DNA of 5,819 nucleotides from UBA4738 sp002413305 (GCA_036847185.1 DAIUAM010000107.1:1-5819); one strand, 5' to 3'; numbered from the stretch's first letter, positions 1 to 5,819 are shown. Program-made: numbers and translations. Notes: generated by a model not told the origin, from the letters alone.

Positions 1-1
1 C

Positions 2-23
2 GGGGGTCGAGTATCAGGGTTCG
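2..23 (+). repeat. Terminal inverted repeat, left arm
   Basis: Its outer 9 bases (GGGGGTCGA) and inner 6 bases (GGTTCG) match the reverse complement of 1113-1133. The arm ends one base before the transposase stop codon, so the gene runs right up to the end of the element. Confidence 0.5.
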
Positions 24-1094
24 TCACGCGGCCACCCCATGGTACTCGTTGATCAGCCCGCCCAAGATCTCCCGTCGGCGCACGTCTCGGGGACGAGTTG
101 GCACCGGATCCTCGGCCACGGGCTCGGGGATTGCCAGACCGAGGGCACGATGGGGCCTGTTCCGGTTGTAGTGGTCGGCGTAGGCCCGAAGGGTCCGGTC
201 CAGGTGTCGTCGGCCCCGGACCAGCGTCCAGTCCAGGCACTCCCTTCGAAGGGTCGAGATCAGGCGTTCGATGTGAGCGTTGGCGTTCGGGGCCCGGATC
301 GGCGTGCGGATCACCTCGGCTCCTTCCGAGCGGAACACCTCGTCGAAGGAGCCGGTGAACTTGGCGTCGCGGTCGTGGAGAACGAACCGGATCGGCGTCG
401 TGCGATCACCCAGGTCCATCACCAGGTTCCGGGCGTGCTGGGTCACCCACGCCGAATCGGGATGGTCGGTGGAGGATGTGAGGTGGATCCGCCTGGTCCC
501 GAGCTCGATGAACGCCAGGACGTACAAGGTCCGAAGCCACACGGTCTCCACGGTGAAGAAGTCGGCGGCGATGACCCCGTCCGCTTGGGCCCGGAGGAAC
601 TGCGACCACGTCGGGCCGATCCGGCGCGGAGCCGGACCGAGGCCGGTCCTGCGCAGGAGCATGCGGATAGTGGTCGCTCCGACCTGGATGCCCAGCTTGC
701 GAAGCTCGCCCTGGATCCGCACGCACCCCCACCGGGGGTTCTCCCTGGCCAGGCGCAGGATCAGCTCGCGGACCTCCGGGTCGAGGGGTGGGCGGCCGGG
801 CCCGCGGGTAGCGCGGTACGTCCACTTCCTCCTGACCAGCTCGCGGTGCCAGCGGAACAGCGTGGCCGGCGTGACCATGAACGAGGCCCATCGGTCCCTG
901 GGAAGCACCCGGCTCGCCGCCGCCAGGAGCGTTCGATCGAGGGGGCGAAGCCGGAGATGCGGTTTCTTCCGTCGCAGGACTCGGAGCGGATGGCGGAGGA
1001 TCAGGATCTCGAGGTCCTTGGAGCGGTCGTCACCGCGCGAGCCGATCACGAGTCGAGCCAGGGCACGGACCGCGAGGGAGAGCAGGAAGAGCAT
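24..1094 (-). CDS. DDE transposase with integrase (rve) core, IS3/IS481-like
   Basis: This 356-residue protein catalyses strand transfer of the insertion sequence that carries it. The N-terminal part (about 25-90) is basic and helical. Residues about 105-150 look like a helix-turn-helix DNA-binding segment (PRWGCVRIQGEL...TTIRMLLRR). The RNase H-like integrase core follows at about 170-320, with acidic residues D178 (IAADFF), D241 (LHDRDAKF) and E276 (NAHIERL), the last two 35 positions apart as expected for a D,D-35-E enzyme. A typical C-terminal block, YNRNRPHRALG, lies at 309-319. The length is normal for single-ORF integrase-core transposases common in Actinobacteria and the frame is intact, so it could be active. 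The ATG start has no clear Shine-Dalgarno, as is common for transposases. Exact family assignment within the IS3/IS481 group is uncertain. Confidence 0.9.
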   Translation of the reverse strand: MLFLLSLAVRALARLVIGSRGDDRSKDLEILILRHPLRVLRRKKPHLRLRPLDRTLLAAASRVLPRDRWASFMVTPATLFRWHRELVRRKWTYRATRGPGRPPLDPEVRELILRLARENPRWGCVRIQGELRKLGIQVGATTIRMLLRRTGLGPAPRRIGPTWSQFLRAQADGVIAADFFTVETVWLRTLYVLAFIELGTRRIHLTSSTDHPDSAWVTQHARNLVMDLGDRTTPIRFVLHDRDAKFTGSFDEVFRSEGAEVIRTPIRAPNANAHIERLISTLRRECLDWTLVRGRRHLDRTLRAYADHYNRNRPHRALGLAIPEPVAEDPVPTRPRDVRRREILGGLINEYHGVAA

Positions 1095-1112
1095 CGCGGC
1101 ATGGTAGACGAC

Positions 1113-1133
1113 CGAACCGGGTTTTCGACCCCC
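1113..1133 (-). repeat. Terminal inverted repeat, right arm
   Basis: This is the partner of 2-23. It lies about 20 bp upstream of the transposase start codon, where an IS terminus and the transposase promoter are expected. The base just outside the arm (1134) completes a TG dinucleotide on the minus strand. Confidence 0.5.
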
Positions 1134-1184
1134 ACGGGCTTCCTACGCCCCCGAAGGCCTCCCCGTCGAGACCCGAGCGGACGA

Positions 1185-1563
1185 ACCGTCTCTGGGGAGG
1201 AGTACGAGGAGCCGGTCCCGAGCATCTGGACGCCGATGGGCGGTCCCCCGGGGGAAACCAACCATCGTCTCCGTGGACCACATGGCCGACTACGCTGGCC
1301 ACCGTGTGGTCAACCCAGGCTGTCGACCCGCCGCCGGGCCCCCCGGGGGCGACAAAGGAGTCGGCATGACGGCGGACAGGTCGGTGGATGGCCGGCTCCA
1401 GGAGCGACGCACGGATCAAGGTGGGACATCTGGGCCGTGAAACGCGCGGTCGGTCCTGGAGGAGCGCGGTCGCGCCCGCCGACCTCCCCGTGGAGACGTG
1501 GGCGGACGAGCCGAACGTCGGTCCGGATCCCGCGTTCCGGATGCGCAAGAGGCTCCGTGCGTC
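1185..1563 (+). pseudogene. Degenerate coding-like tract, unrecognised
   Basis: Between the insertion sequence and the Gp88-like remnant there is no intact gene. Reading by third-position GC, the plus strand looks coding in three successive frames: about 1185-1257 (ending in MGGPPGETN), about 1258-1412 (IVSVDHMADYAGHRVVNPG) and about 1415-1563 (VAPADLPVETWADEPNVG). Each step is a +1 shift, as expected if one gene had suffered two indels. Within the second stretch an AAAGGAG at 1354-1360 stands 5 bases before an ATG at 1366, giving a 24-codon frame ending at 1440; this could be a true small ORF or chance. I do not recognise the protein. In DNA this GC-rich, several frames stay open by chance, so this is a weak call based on composition only. 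Confidence 0.22.
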
Positions 1564-1964
1564 CCCGGTGGGTCTTGAGCAGGTCGGTCTGGCGGGCCCA
1601 GGACTTGCCGATGCTCCCGAACTCCTCGCCCGGGGCGTGGCGGCGCGCGGCCATCTCCATGGCGTAGCAGCCGCTGCCGTCCTCCCCCATGCAGGCCCCG
1701 GACAGGCCCGGGGCAGGTGACTATGGGCAGCAGCGACACCTGGTGGATGTTGGGACCCAGCTTGTCGTTGGCCCCCGGCTTCTGGACGATCCTGGGGGCG
1801 TACCGGGGAGCCCTCTCTCGAGCCGCCGTCCTCGGACTCTGATCGTTGTCGGGGTTGCCCAGGATGACGTAGCCCGTGATCGGACCGGGACCGAGGTCGC
1901 CGGCGTGGTGCCAGATCAGGTCGGTGTGCGGATCTCCCACGTGGAACCCGATGACTCCCTGCAT
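1310..1964 (-). pseudogene. Frameshifted remnant of a Gp88-like phage-type protein
   Basis: The start is convincing: ATG at 1962-1964 is preceded by a purine-rich GGAGGGAGGG ribosome binding site. The first frame encodes about 83 residues, ending in KLGPNIHQVSLLPIVTC (Cys codon at 1713-1715). The protein then appears to continue in another frame from about 1696 with ACMGEDGSGCYAMEMAARR...IGKSWARQTDLLKTH. The joined motif TCP...C...GCYA, followed by a W and LL segment, recalls phage Gp88-family proteins, a poorly understood group with conserved cysteines; this is from memory, not a search. Net excess is one base modulo three. It can be explained by a 10-bp near-duplication at 1697-1706 or by one extra G in a G run. 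Third-position GC in the second frame collapses after about 1555, so the 3' part is probably lost or shifted again. The left boundary given is only the stop of the second frame. Confidence 0.45.
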
Positions 1965-1967
1965 GTT

Positions 1968-1977
1968 CCCTCCCTCC
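1968..1977 (-). promoter_or_regulatory. Strong ribosome binding site of the Gp88-like remnant
   Basis: On the minus strand this reads GGAGGGAGGG, leaving 3 bases before the ATG at 1964 from its end, or about 8 from the GGAGG core. It is the main reason for choosing ATG 1964 rather than the longer upstream open frame, which is antisense to the phosphoesterase gene. Confidence 0.5.
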
Positions 1978-2031
1978 GAATCCCTCGAATCCCTCGCTTG
2001 AGGAACGATCTGAGTACGAATCCCTCGCTTG
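1977..2031. repeat. Triple 11-bp direct repeat CGAATCCCTCG
   Basis: Exact copies lie at 1977-1987, 1986-1996 (overlapping by two bases) and 2017-2027. The second and third extend to a 15-bp identity (CGAATCCCTCGCTTG at 1986-2000 and 2017-2031), spaced 31 bp, about three helical turns. They lie in the gap between the two divergently oriented starts (1964 minus, 2141 plus), where repeated operator sites would be expected. No regulator gene is visible in the window, so the role is inferred. Confidence 0.5.
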
Positions 2032-2056
2032 CGTCCCCCGCTTCGAGTAGTAGGAT
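2029..2056 (+). promoter_or_regulatory. Possible sigma-70-type promoter for the phosphoesterase gene
   Basis: A TTGCGT at 2029-2034 and a TAGGAT at 2051-2056 are separated by 16 bases. They match the -35 and -10 consensus at 3 and 4 of 6 positions. Transcription would start near 2063, leaving a leader of about 78 nt. The last 15-bp repeat copy overlaps the -35 by three bases, which would suit operator control. In GC-rich genomes such matches are only suggestive. Confidence 0.25.
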
Positions 2057-2140
2057 CCCCTCGCAAAGACAGGGCGAGGGGGGCATTGTCAAGCTCGGGC
2101 GGGCGAAGGGCGGTCGCGTCCAGATAGGGCAAGGCAGCCC

Positions 2141-4339
2141 GTGAAGCATCGTGTCTCCCTGGCCTGCTGGAGCGGGGTCGCCGCAGTTTCCCTCCTCGTC
2201 GCAGCTGCGGGACTGGGCCAGGCTTCTGGCGTAGCAACCGGAACGTCCTCCGTCCGGGGGAACGGCTACATCGTGTTCGCCAGCGACCGCTCTGGCAACT
2301 TCGACATCTGGCGGATGGACATCGACGGCTCGGCGCTCCTGGACCTGACACCTGGTCCCTCCGCAGATCTCGACCCCGCCTGGTCGCCGGACGGCAAGCA
2401 GATCGCCTTCGTCAGCGACCGCGACGGGAACGATGAGATCTTCACCATGCGAGCGGACGGCTCGGGTCTTCGACAGGTCACGACCACCGCGGGCAGCGTC
2501 CAGAACACCCAACCGGCCTGGTCGCCCGACGGGACCAGGATCGCCTTCACCTCGACCCGGGACGGGAACCAAGAGGTGTACGTCCAGCACGCCAGCGGCT
2601 CGGGCGCACCGATCGACCTGACGAAGAATCCCGCCGACGACTCGGACCCCGCCTGGTCGCCCGACGGGAACCAGATCGCCTTCACCTCGACCCGGGACGG
2701 GAACCAGGAGGTCTACGTGACCACGGCGAACGGCTCCGGTCAATCGGTCGACCTGACCCAGGATCCCGGGGCCGACAGCCAGCCCGCCTGGTCTCCGGAT
2801 GGCGCCGAGATCGCCTTCACGTCCGACCGGACCGGCAACAACGACATCTTCGTGATGACGCCGGCCGGCCTCGGACAGACGGATCTCACAAACACCGCCG
2901 CCTCGGAGACCGAGCCCGTGTTCTCCCCGGACGGGGGGACCCGCGTGGCGTTCACCACGGATCGGGACGGAAACGACGAGATCTACTACCTCCAACCGAT
3001 CCAGCCGTCCTTCCAGTTCGATCTCACCGTGAACCCGGCCACAGATGGCTCGCCGTCGTGGCAGCCGCTTCCTCCTCGTCCCATCGCCGGGACGCCGATC
3101 AAGCACATCGTCGTGCTGTACCAGGAGAACCAGAGCTTCAACTCCGTGCTCGGTCCCCTGTGCGTGGCCCTCGGTCGCTGTGAGGGCACGCTGACCGGCA
3201 CGATCTCCACCGGTGGAACGATCGACCTCAACCCCGCTCCGGACATCGTCCCCGGGGCCGGGCACAGCCAGACGGCCCAGACGACCGCCATGGACGGCGG
3301 GAAGATGGATGCCTTCGACCTGATCCGGGGTTGCGGCGCGGCCACCCACTACGCCTGCTACCAGGCCTACCAGCCCGAACAGATCCCCAACATCGCCGCC
3401 CTGGCCCAGAACTTCGCCATCGCCGATCGAAGCTTCGAGGGTGCGGTGGTCTCGAGTTGGGGCGCCCATTTCGTGTTGGCTTCCTCGCAGATGGACGGGT
3501 TCTACCTCGACCAGCACATCAACACCCCGCACCTGAGCGGGCCCGGCTGGGGATGCGACAGCAAACGGCAAGGCGGGTGGTCACCGTCGATCTACGGCAT
3601 CTCGACGGCTGTGGACATGCCGACCTGCGTACCCGAGCGCGACGGCTCCGGACCGTACCGTCCGTCACAGGCGGCGTGGGTCCCCACGATCATGGACCGG
3701 CTGGACCAGGCCGGACTGAGCTGGAAGATCTACAGCCCCCCGGTCGTCGATCCCGGATACATCTGGGCCATCTGCCCCACGTTCGCCGACTGCTTCTACA
3801 CGCAGCAACGGGCGAACATGACCGATCCCGGCCAGTTCGTGACCGACGTCACGAACGGGGATCTACCGACGCTCTCTCTCGTGGTGCCGCTGTACTCGGA
3901 CTCCCAGCACAACGGGAAGTCGATGCGCCAGGGCGACAACTGGATCGCGCAGCAGGTGAGCGCGATCATGAACAGCCCGGACTGGTCTTCCACCGCCATC
4001 TTCTTGACCTGGGACGATTGCGGGTGCTTCTACGATCCGGTGGCACCACCGGCTGGCGATGGCATCCGGGAGCCGATGATCATCATCAGCCCGTTCGTAA
4101 AGCCATCGTCCACGGACTCACACGATGCCTCCGTGAACTCGATCCTCGCCTTCACGGAGCACACGCTCGGGCTGGCCCCGCTCGGGTCGTTGGACGGGAA
4201 CGCGTACGACTTCTCGGGGAGCTTCGACTATTCGCAGCCGCCGCTCTCGGGGATCCGGCTCTCCTCCCACCCGCTGCCGAAGTGGGAGGTCGCCTGGCTG
4301 CGGACCCATCCTGCGCCGCAGGACCACGACCCCAGCTGA
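2141..4339 (+). CDS. Exported PD40 beta-propeller / PF04185 phosphoesterase fusion protein
   Basis: This 732-residue protein probably hydrolyses a phosphate ester (phospholipid head group or phosphomonoester) outside the cell. Residues 1-30 form a signal peptide: basic KHR, a long hydrophobic core and a likely cleavage after ASG. Residues about 41-310 hold TolB/PD40-type blades with SPDG at 82, 128, 173, 218 and 262. A partial first blade (GYIVFASDRSGNFDIW, 42-57) and a last SPSW strand at 304-307 close a six-bladed ring. The phosphoesterase domain spans about 319-710: KHIVVLYQENQSF (321-333), GAGHS with H375, VVSSWGAH (436-443, candidate nucleophile S438 or S439), SQHNG with H590, TWDDCGCFYD (623-632) and IREPMIIISP. 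The mature protein has ten cysteines in close pairs, fitting disulfides outside the membrane. N334 and P633 stand where relatives usually have Asp and His. GTG is the start: it opens the signal peptide and has an AAGG 7 bases upstream. The gene is monocistronic. The fold is secure; the substrate is unknown. Confidence 0.9.
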   Translation: MKHRVSLACWSGVAAVSLLVAAAGLGQASGVATGTSSVRGNGYIVFASDRSGNFDIWRMDIDGSALLDLTPGPSADLDPAWSPDGKQIAFVSDRDGNDEIFTMRADGSGLRQVTTTAGSVQNTQPAWSPDGTRIAFTSTRDGNQEVYVQHASGSGAPIDLTKNPADDSDPAWSPDGNQIAFTSTRDGNQEVYVTTANGSGQSVDLTQDPGADSQPAWSPDGAEIAFTSDRTGNNDIFVMTPAGLGQTDLTNTAASETEPVFSPDGGTRVAFTTDRDGNDEIYYLQPIQPSFQFDLTVNPATDGSPSWQPLPPRPIAGTPIKHIVVLYQENQSFNSVLGPLCVALGRCEGTLTGTISTGGTIDLNPAPDIVPGAGHSQTAQTTAMDGGKMDAFDLIRGCGAATHYACYQAYQPEQIPNIAALAQNFAIADRSFEGAVVSSWGAHFVLASSQMDGFYLDQHINTPHLSGPGWGCDSKRQGGWSPSIYGISTAVDMPTCVPERDGSGPYRPSQAAWVPTIMDRLDQAGLSWKIYSPPVVDPGYIWAICPTFADCFYTQQRANMTDPGQFVTDVTNGDLPTLSLVVPLYSDSQHNGKSMRQGDNWIAQQVSAIMNSPDWSSTAIFLTWDDCGCFYDPVAPPAGDGIREPMIIISPFVKPSSTDSHDASVNSILAFTEHTLGLAPLGSLDGNAYDFSGSFDYSQPPLSGIRLSSHPLPKWEVAWLRTHPAPQDHDPS
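2540..2706 (+). repeat. Near-identical DNA repeats encoding successive propeller blades
   Basis: A 32-bp stretch at 2540-2571 recurs exactly at 2675-2706, 135 bp (45 codons) later. It encodes the IAFTSTRDGNQ part of the third and fourth SPDG-bearing blades counted from the N-terminus. Neighbouring blades follow the same 44-46 residue period but are more diverged at the DNA level. Identity at synonymous positions points to recent duplication or gene conversion between two blades. Confidence 0.6.
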
Positions 4340-4342
4340 CGG

Positions 4343-4525
4343 GGCTGTTGCATTGGCCGCCCCGGCGTGTCTGGGGCTATCGTTCACGAACTCCTGCATC
4401 TGAAGGTTCCGAACCACGGCTCTCACTTCGAGAGCCTGTTGCGCGGTCACGTTGCGGACATCCGCAGACTTGAGCGCCAGGGGACGCTTGCTGGGCCGCG
4501 CACGCCGGGCTCCCGGCACAGTCAC
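4343..4525 (-). pseudogene. Possible N-terminal gene fragment, unrecognised
   Basis: This is the only coding-like stretch in the gap of about 270 bp between the phosphoesterase stop and the IS256-type transposase stop. On the minus strand a GTG at 4525, or better GTG at 4519 with a GGAG five bases upstream, opens a frame reading KRPLALKSADVRNVTAQQ ALEVRAVVRNLQMQEFVND, basic and helical. The frame then runs open antisense into the phosphoesterase gene, where it is surely not real. A truncated 5' end of a lost gene fits, possibly cut where the DNA was joined. I cannot name the family, and chance is a serious alternative. Confidence 0.22.
4359..4377 (+). terminator. Weak possible stem-loop after the phosphoesterase gene
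   Basis: GCCCC at 4359-4363 can pair with GGGGC at 4373-4377 around a 9-nt loop, 20 bp after the stop codon. There is no T run after it, so it is at best a weak or Rho-assisted end of transcription. Confidence 0.15.
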
Positions 4526-4575
4526 TCCGTGTCTCGGGTGAAGTAGTGTGAACGCCGATGCTCCTATAGGCCGTC

Positions 4576-5819
4576 AACCCCGAGCAATTGTCAAATGTTG
4601 TGGACGTGACCTCATGCGGCGGCGTTCCCCTCGTTCCCCTCGTCACTCCTTTCCTGTAGCTGACCGTCGATGAACCTCGCGCCCGCACGGACCAGCGCGA
4701 CGAGGTGCGGCGCGTTGACGCGGCGCCACCGTTCCTGGGCCGCTTGCACCAATTTGAACGCCATGGCCAGGCCCGCCTCCCTCGAGCCTGCGCCCTTCGT
4801 CACCCGCTGCCGGAGCCGGACCGTGGCGAAGGTGGACTCGATCGGGTTCGTTGTCCGCAGGTGGATCCAGTGCTCGGCGGGGAAGTCGTAGAACGCCAGG
4901 AGCACGTCCAGGCCCTCGGTCACCTTCCTGGTTGCCTTGGGGTGGGAGGCGAACTGATCGCCGAAGGCGCGGACGGCGTCGAGGGCCCCCGTACGGGACT
5001 CCGCGGTGTAGATCCCGGCCAAGGCGGCCTTGGCCTGGCCGTGCAGCCGCTTGGGCAAGGCGTCGAGCACGTTGGCCGTGACGTGGACCCAGCACCGCTG
5101 TTCCCGGGTGGACGGGAAGACGTCGCGAAGGGCCGCCCAGAACCCCAGGGCGCCGTCTCCGACGGCGATGACCGGCGCCGACAGCCCGCGCTTCTTCAAG
5201 CCCCGGAGCACCGACGCCCAGCTGGCGGTGGACTCCCGGTAGCCGTCGGCGATGGCCACCACCTCCTTGGTCCCGTCGGGGCGTACCCCCACGATGACCA
5301 GGCAACACAGCCGGTCCTCCTCCAAGCGGATGTTGAAGTGGATGCCGTCGACCCACCAGTACACGTAGTCGAGCGTCTTCAGGCTGCGCCCCGACCACCG
5401 CTCGTGCTCGGTCTGCCAGGACTCGGTGAGGCGGCAGATGGTGGAGGCGGACAGGCCGGCGTCGGAGCCGAAGAAGGCCTGAAGGGCCGGAGCGAAGTCG
5501 GAGGTGGACAGGCCCCGCAGGTACAGGATGGGCAGGACCTCGGTGACCTTCGGGGAGCGCCGCATGTACGGCGGCAGGATGGCGGAGGAGAACCGCTCGC
5601 CGTCCCGACGGTCGTCGACTCTCGGGGCGACCACCTCCACCATGCCGGCACCGGTCATCACCTCGCGCGCTCGGGCGTGGCCGTTGCCCACCACCACGCG
5701 CAGCCCGGTCGCGTCAAGGACGTCGGCGTGGGCGTCCAGGTACGCGCGACGTTCGGCCTCCAGGGCCAGGGCGAGCATCTGGGTGGCGGCGATCCGGCAC
5801 AGCTCGTCGAGGTCGATCG
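4576..5819 (-). mobile_element. IS256-type insertion sequence, partial
   Basis: Only the 3' side of this element is in the window. After the transposase stop, the minus strand reads through an AT-richer stretch ending around TTTGACAATTGCTC (about 4576-4592). IS256-type elements of high-GC bacteria often end a few tens of bases past the transposase, so the terminus is placed near here. The opposite inverted repeat is outside the window, so the exact border is a guess. Confidence 0.5.
4612..5819 (-). CDS. IS256-family (mutator-type) transposase, N-terminus cut by window edge
   Basis: This transposase moves its element by a DDE mechanism, probably through a circular intermediate as known for IS256. 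The frame stays open to the window edge (IDLDELCRIAATQ precedes the first visible Met, whose codon is 5776-5778), so the true start lies outside. Numbering from that Met, catalytic residues are D144 (WWVDGIHF), D208 (AVGDGALGFW) and E314 (TTNPIESTF). The mutator signature FPSTREQRCWVH at 221-232 holds the C-x2-H pair (C229, H232). At least 402 codons are visible, close to the family's usual 400 or so, and the frame is intact apart from the missing start. The C-terminus is rich in E, N and A and ends in NAAA. It lies on the same strand as the other transposase but belongs to a different family, so the two do not form a composite transposon. Confidence 0.93.
   Translation of the reverse strand, partial: IDLDELCRIAATQMLALALEAERRAYLDAHADVLDATGLRVVVGNGHARAREVMTGAGMVEVVAPRVDDRRDGERFSSAILPPYMRRSPKVTEVLPILYLRGLSTSDFAPALQAFFGSDAGLSASTICRLTESWQTEHERWSGRSLKTLDYVYWWVDGIHFNIRLEEDRLCCLVIVGVRPDGTKEVVAIADGYRESTASWASVLRGLKKRGLSAPVIAVGDGALGFWAALRDVFPSTREQRCWVHVTANVLDALPKRLHGQAKAALAGIYTAESRTGALDAVRAFGDQFASHPKATRKVTEGLDVLLAFYDFPAEHWIHLRTTNPIESTFATVRLRQRVTKGAGSREAGLAMAFKLVQAAQERWRRVNAPHLVALVRAGARFIDGQLQERSDEGNEGNAAA

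Larger units (their letters stand above)
1..1134 (-). mobile_element. Insertion sequence carrying the integrase-core transposase, nearly complete
   Basis: The transposase gene sits between two imperfect inverted arms, 2-23 and 1113-1133. Both begin with GGGGGTCGA at their outer ends and share GGTTCG at their inner ends, matching at about 17 of 21 aligned positions with one gap. An element of about 1.13 kb with one gene fills this space exactly. The outer right end reads TGGGGG inwards, which fits the TG...CA ends usual in IS3-type elements. The left end coincides with the window edge, so its final bases and any target-site duplication cannot be seen. The boundaries are inferred from the repeat and the transposase position. 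Confidence 0.6.

Noticed and set aside
1244..1255. Perfect palindrome TCCCCCGGGGGA and a similar CCCCCGGGGG at 1340-1349
   Set aside because: There is no loop, so neither forms a hairpin terminator, and such palindromes arise easily at this GC content.
39..1667. Long plus-strand open frame of 542 codons
   Set aside because: It is antisense to the integrase-core transposase over most of its length and has low-complexity Arg/Pro/Gly-rich content; a GC-rich shadow frame.
1977..2031. CRISPR-like array
   Set aside because: The repeat is only 11-15 bp, two copies overlap, and there are no regular spacers or cas genes.
2147..2170. Lipoprotein signal at Cys9 of the phosphoesterase
   Set aside because: The residues before Cys9 (SLA) do not fit a lipobox and the hydrophobic core follows the Cys rather than preceding it.
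1965..2351. N-terminal extension of the minus-strand frame upstream of ATG 1964
   Set aside because: It overlaps the phosphoesterase gene in antisense, has no recognisable content, and the strong ribosome binding site favours ATG 1964.
1916..3571. Minus-strand open frame of 551 codons with periodic VPVPGRGEGD-like repeats
   Set aside because: It is the antisense image of the propeller blades and of the phosphoesterase start; the periodicity comes from the real gene on the plus strand.
3331..4473. Plus-strand 380-codon frame overlapping the phosphoesterase gene
   Set aside because: It is an out-of-frame shadow with Arg/His/Pro-rich composition, while the overlapping gene has clear domains.
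1..5819. Composite transposon formed by the two flanking transposases
   Set aside because: The transposases belong to different families with different ends, so they cannot mobilise the segment together in the classical way.

Overview
This high-GC window looks like accessory DNA from an actinobacterial or similar high-GC soil-type genome. The support is strongly GC-biased third codon positions, GTG starts, and close resemblance (from memory) of its main gene to secreted phosphoesterases of Actinomycetota. No taxonomic marker gene is present, so the assignment is an inference.

Layout from left to right. (1) About 1-1134 is an almost complete insertion sequence with a minus-strand DDE (integrase-core) transposase and a recognisable imperfect terminal inverted repeat. 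(2) About 1135-1964 is decayed DNA. Its right part is a minus-strand gene with a good ribosome binding site and a CP...C...GCYA cysteine motif, resembling phage Gp88-type proteins, broken by at least one frameshift near 1700. Its left part shows only short coding-like stretches that change frame. (3) 1965-2140 is a short upstream region with a triple 11-bp direct repeat and a possible promoter. (4) 2141-4339 is the one clearly intact cargo gene. It encodes a 732-residue exported protein with a six-bladed TolB/PD40-type propeller joined to a PF04185 phosphoesterase (phospholipase C / acid phosphatase) domain. (5) 4340-4611 is a spacer with a possible gene fragment. (6) 4612 to the right edge is a minus-strand IS256-family (mutator) transposase whose N-terminus lies outside the window.

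The genes do not form a pathway or operon. The picture is one exported phosphoesterase stranded between two unrelated insertion sequences and phage-like debris, typical of a plastic genomic region. The points most worth a second look are the propeller-phosphoesterase fusion, its two substitutions at positions I expect to be conserved, and the broken Gp88-like gene. I see no CRISPR array, tRNA, rRNA or convincing new defence system.
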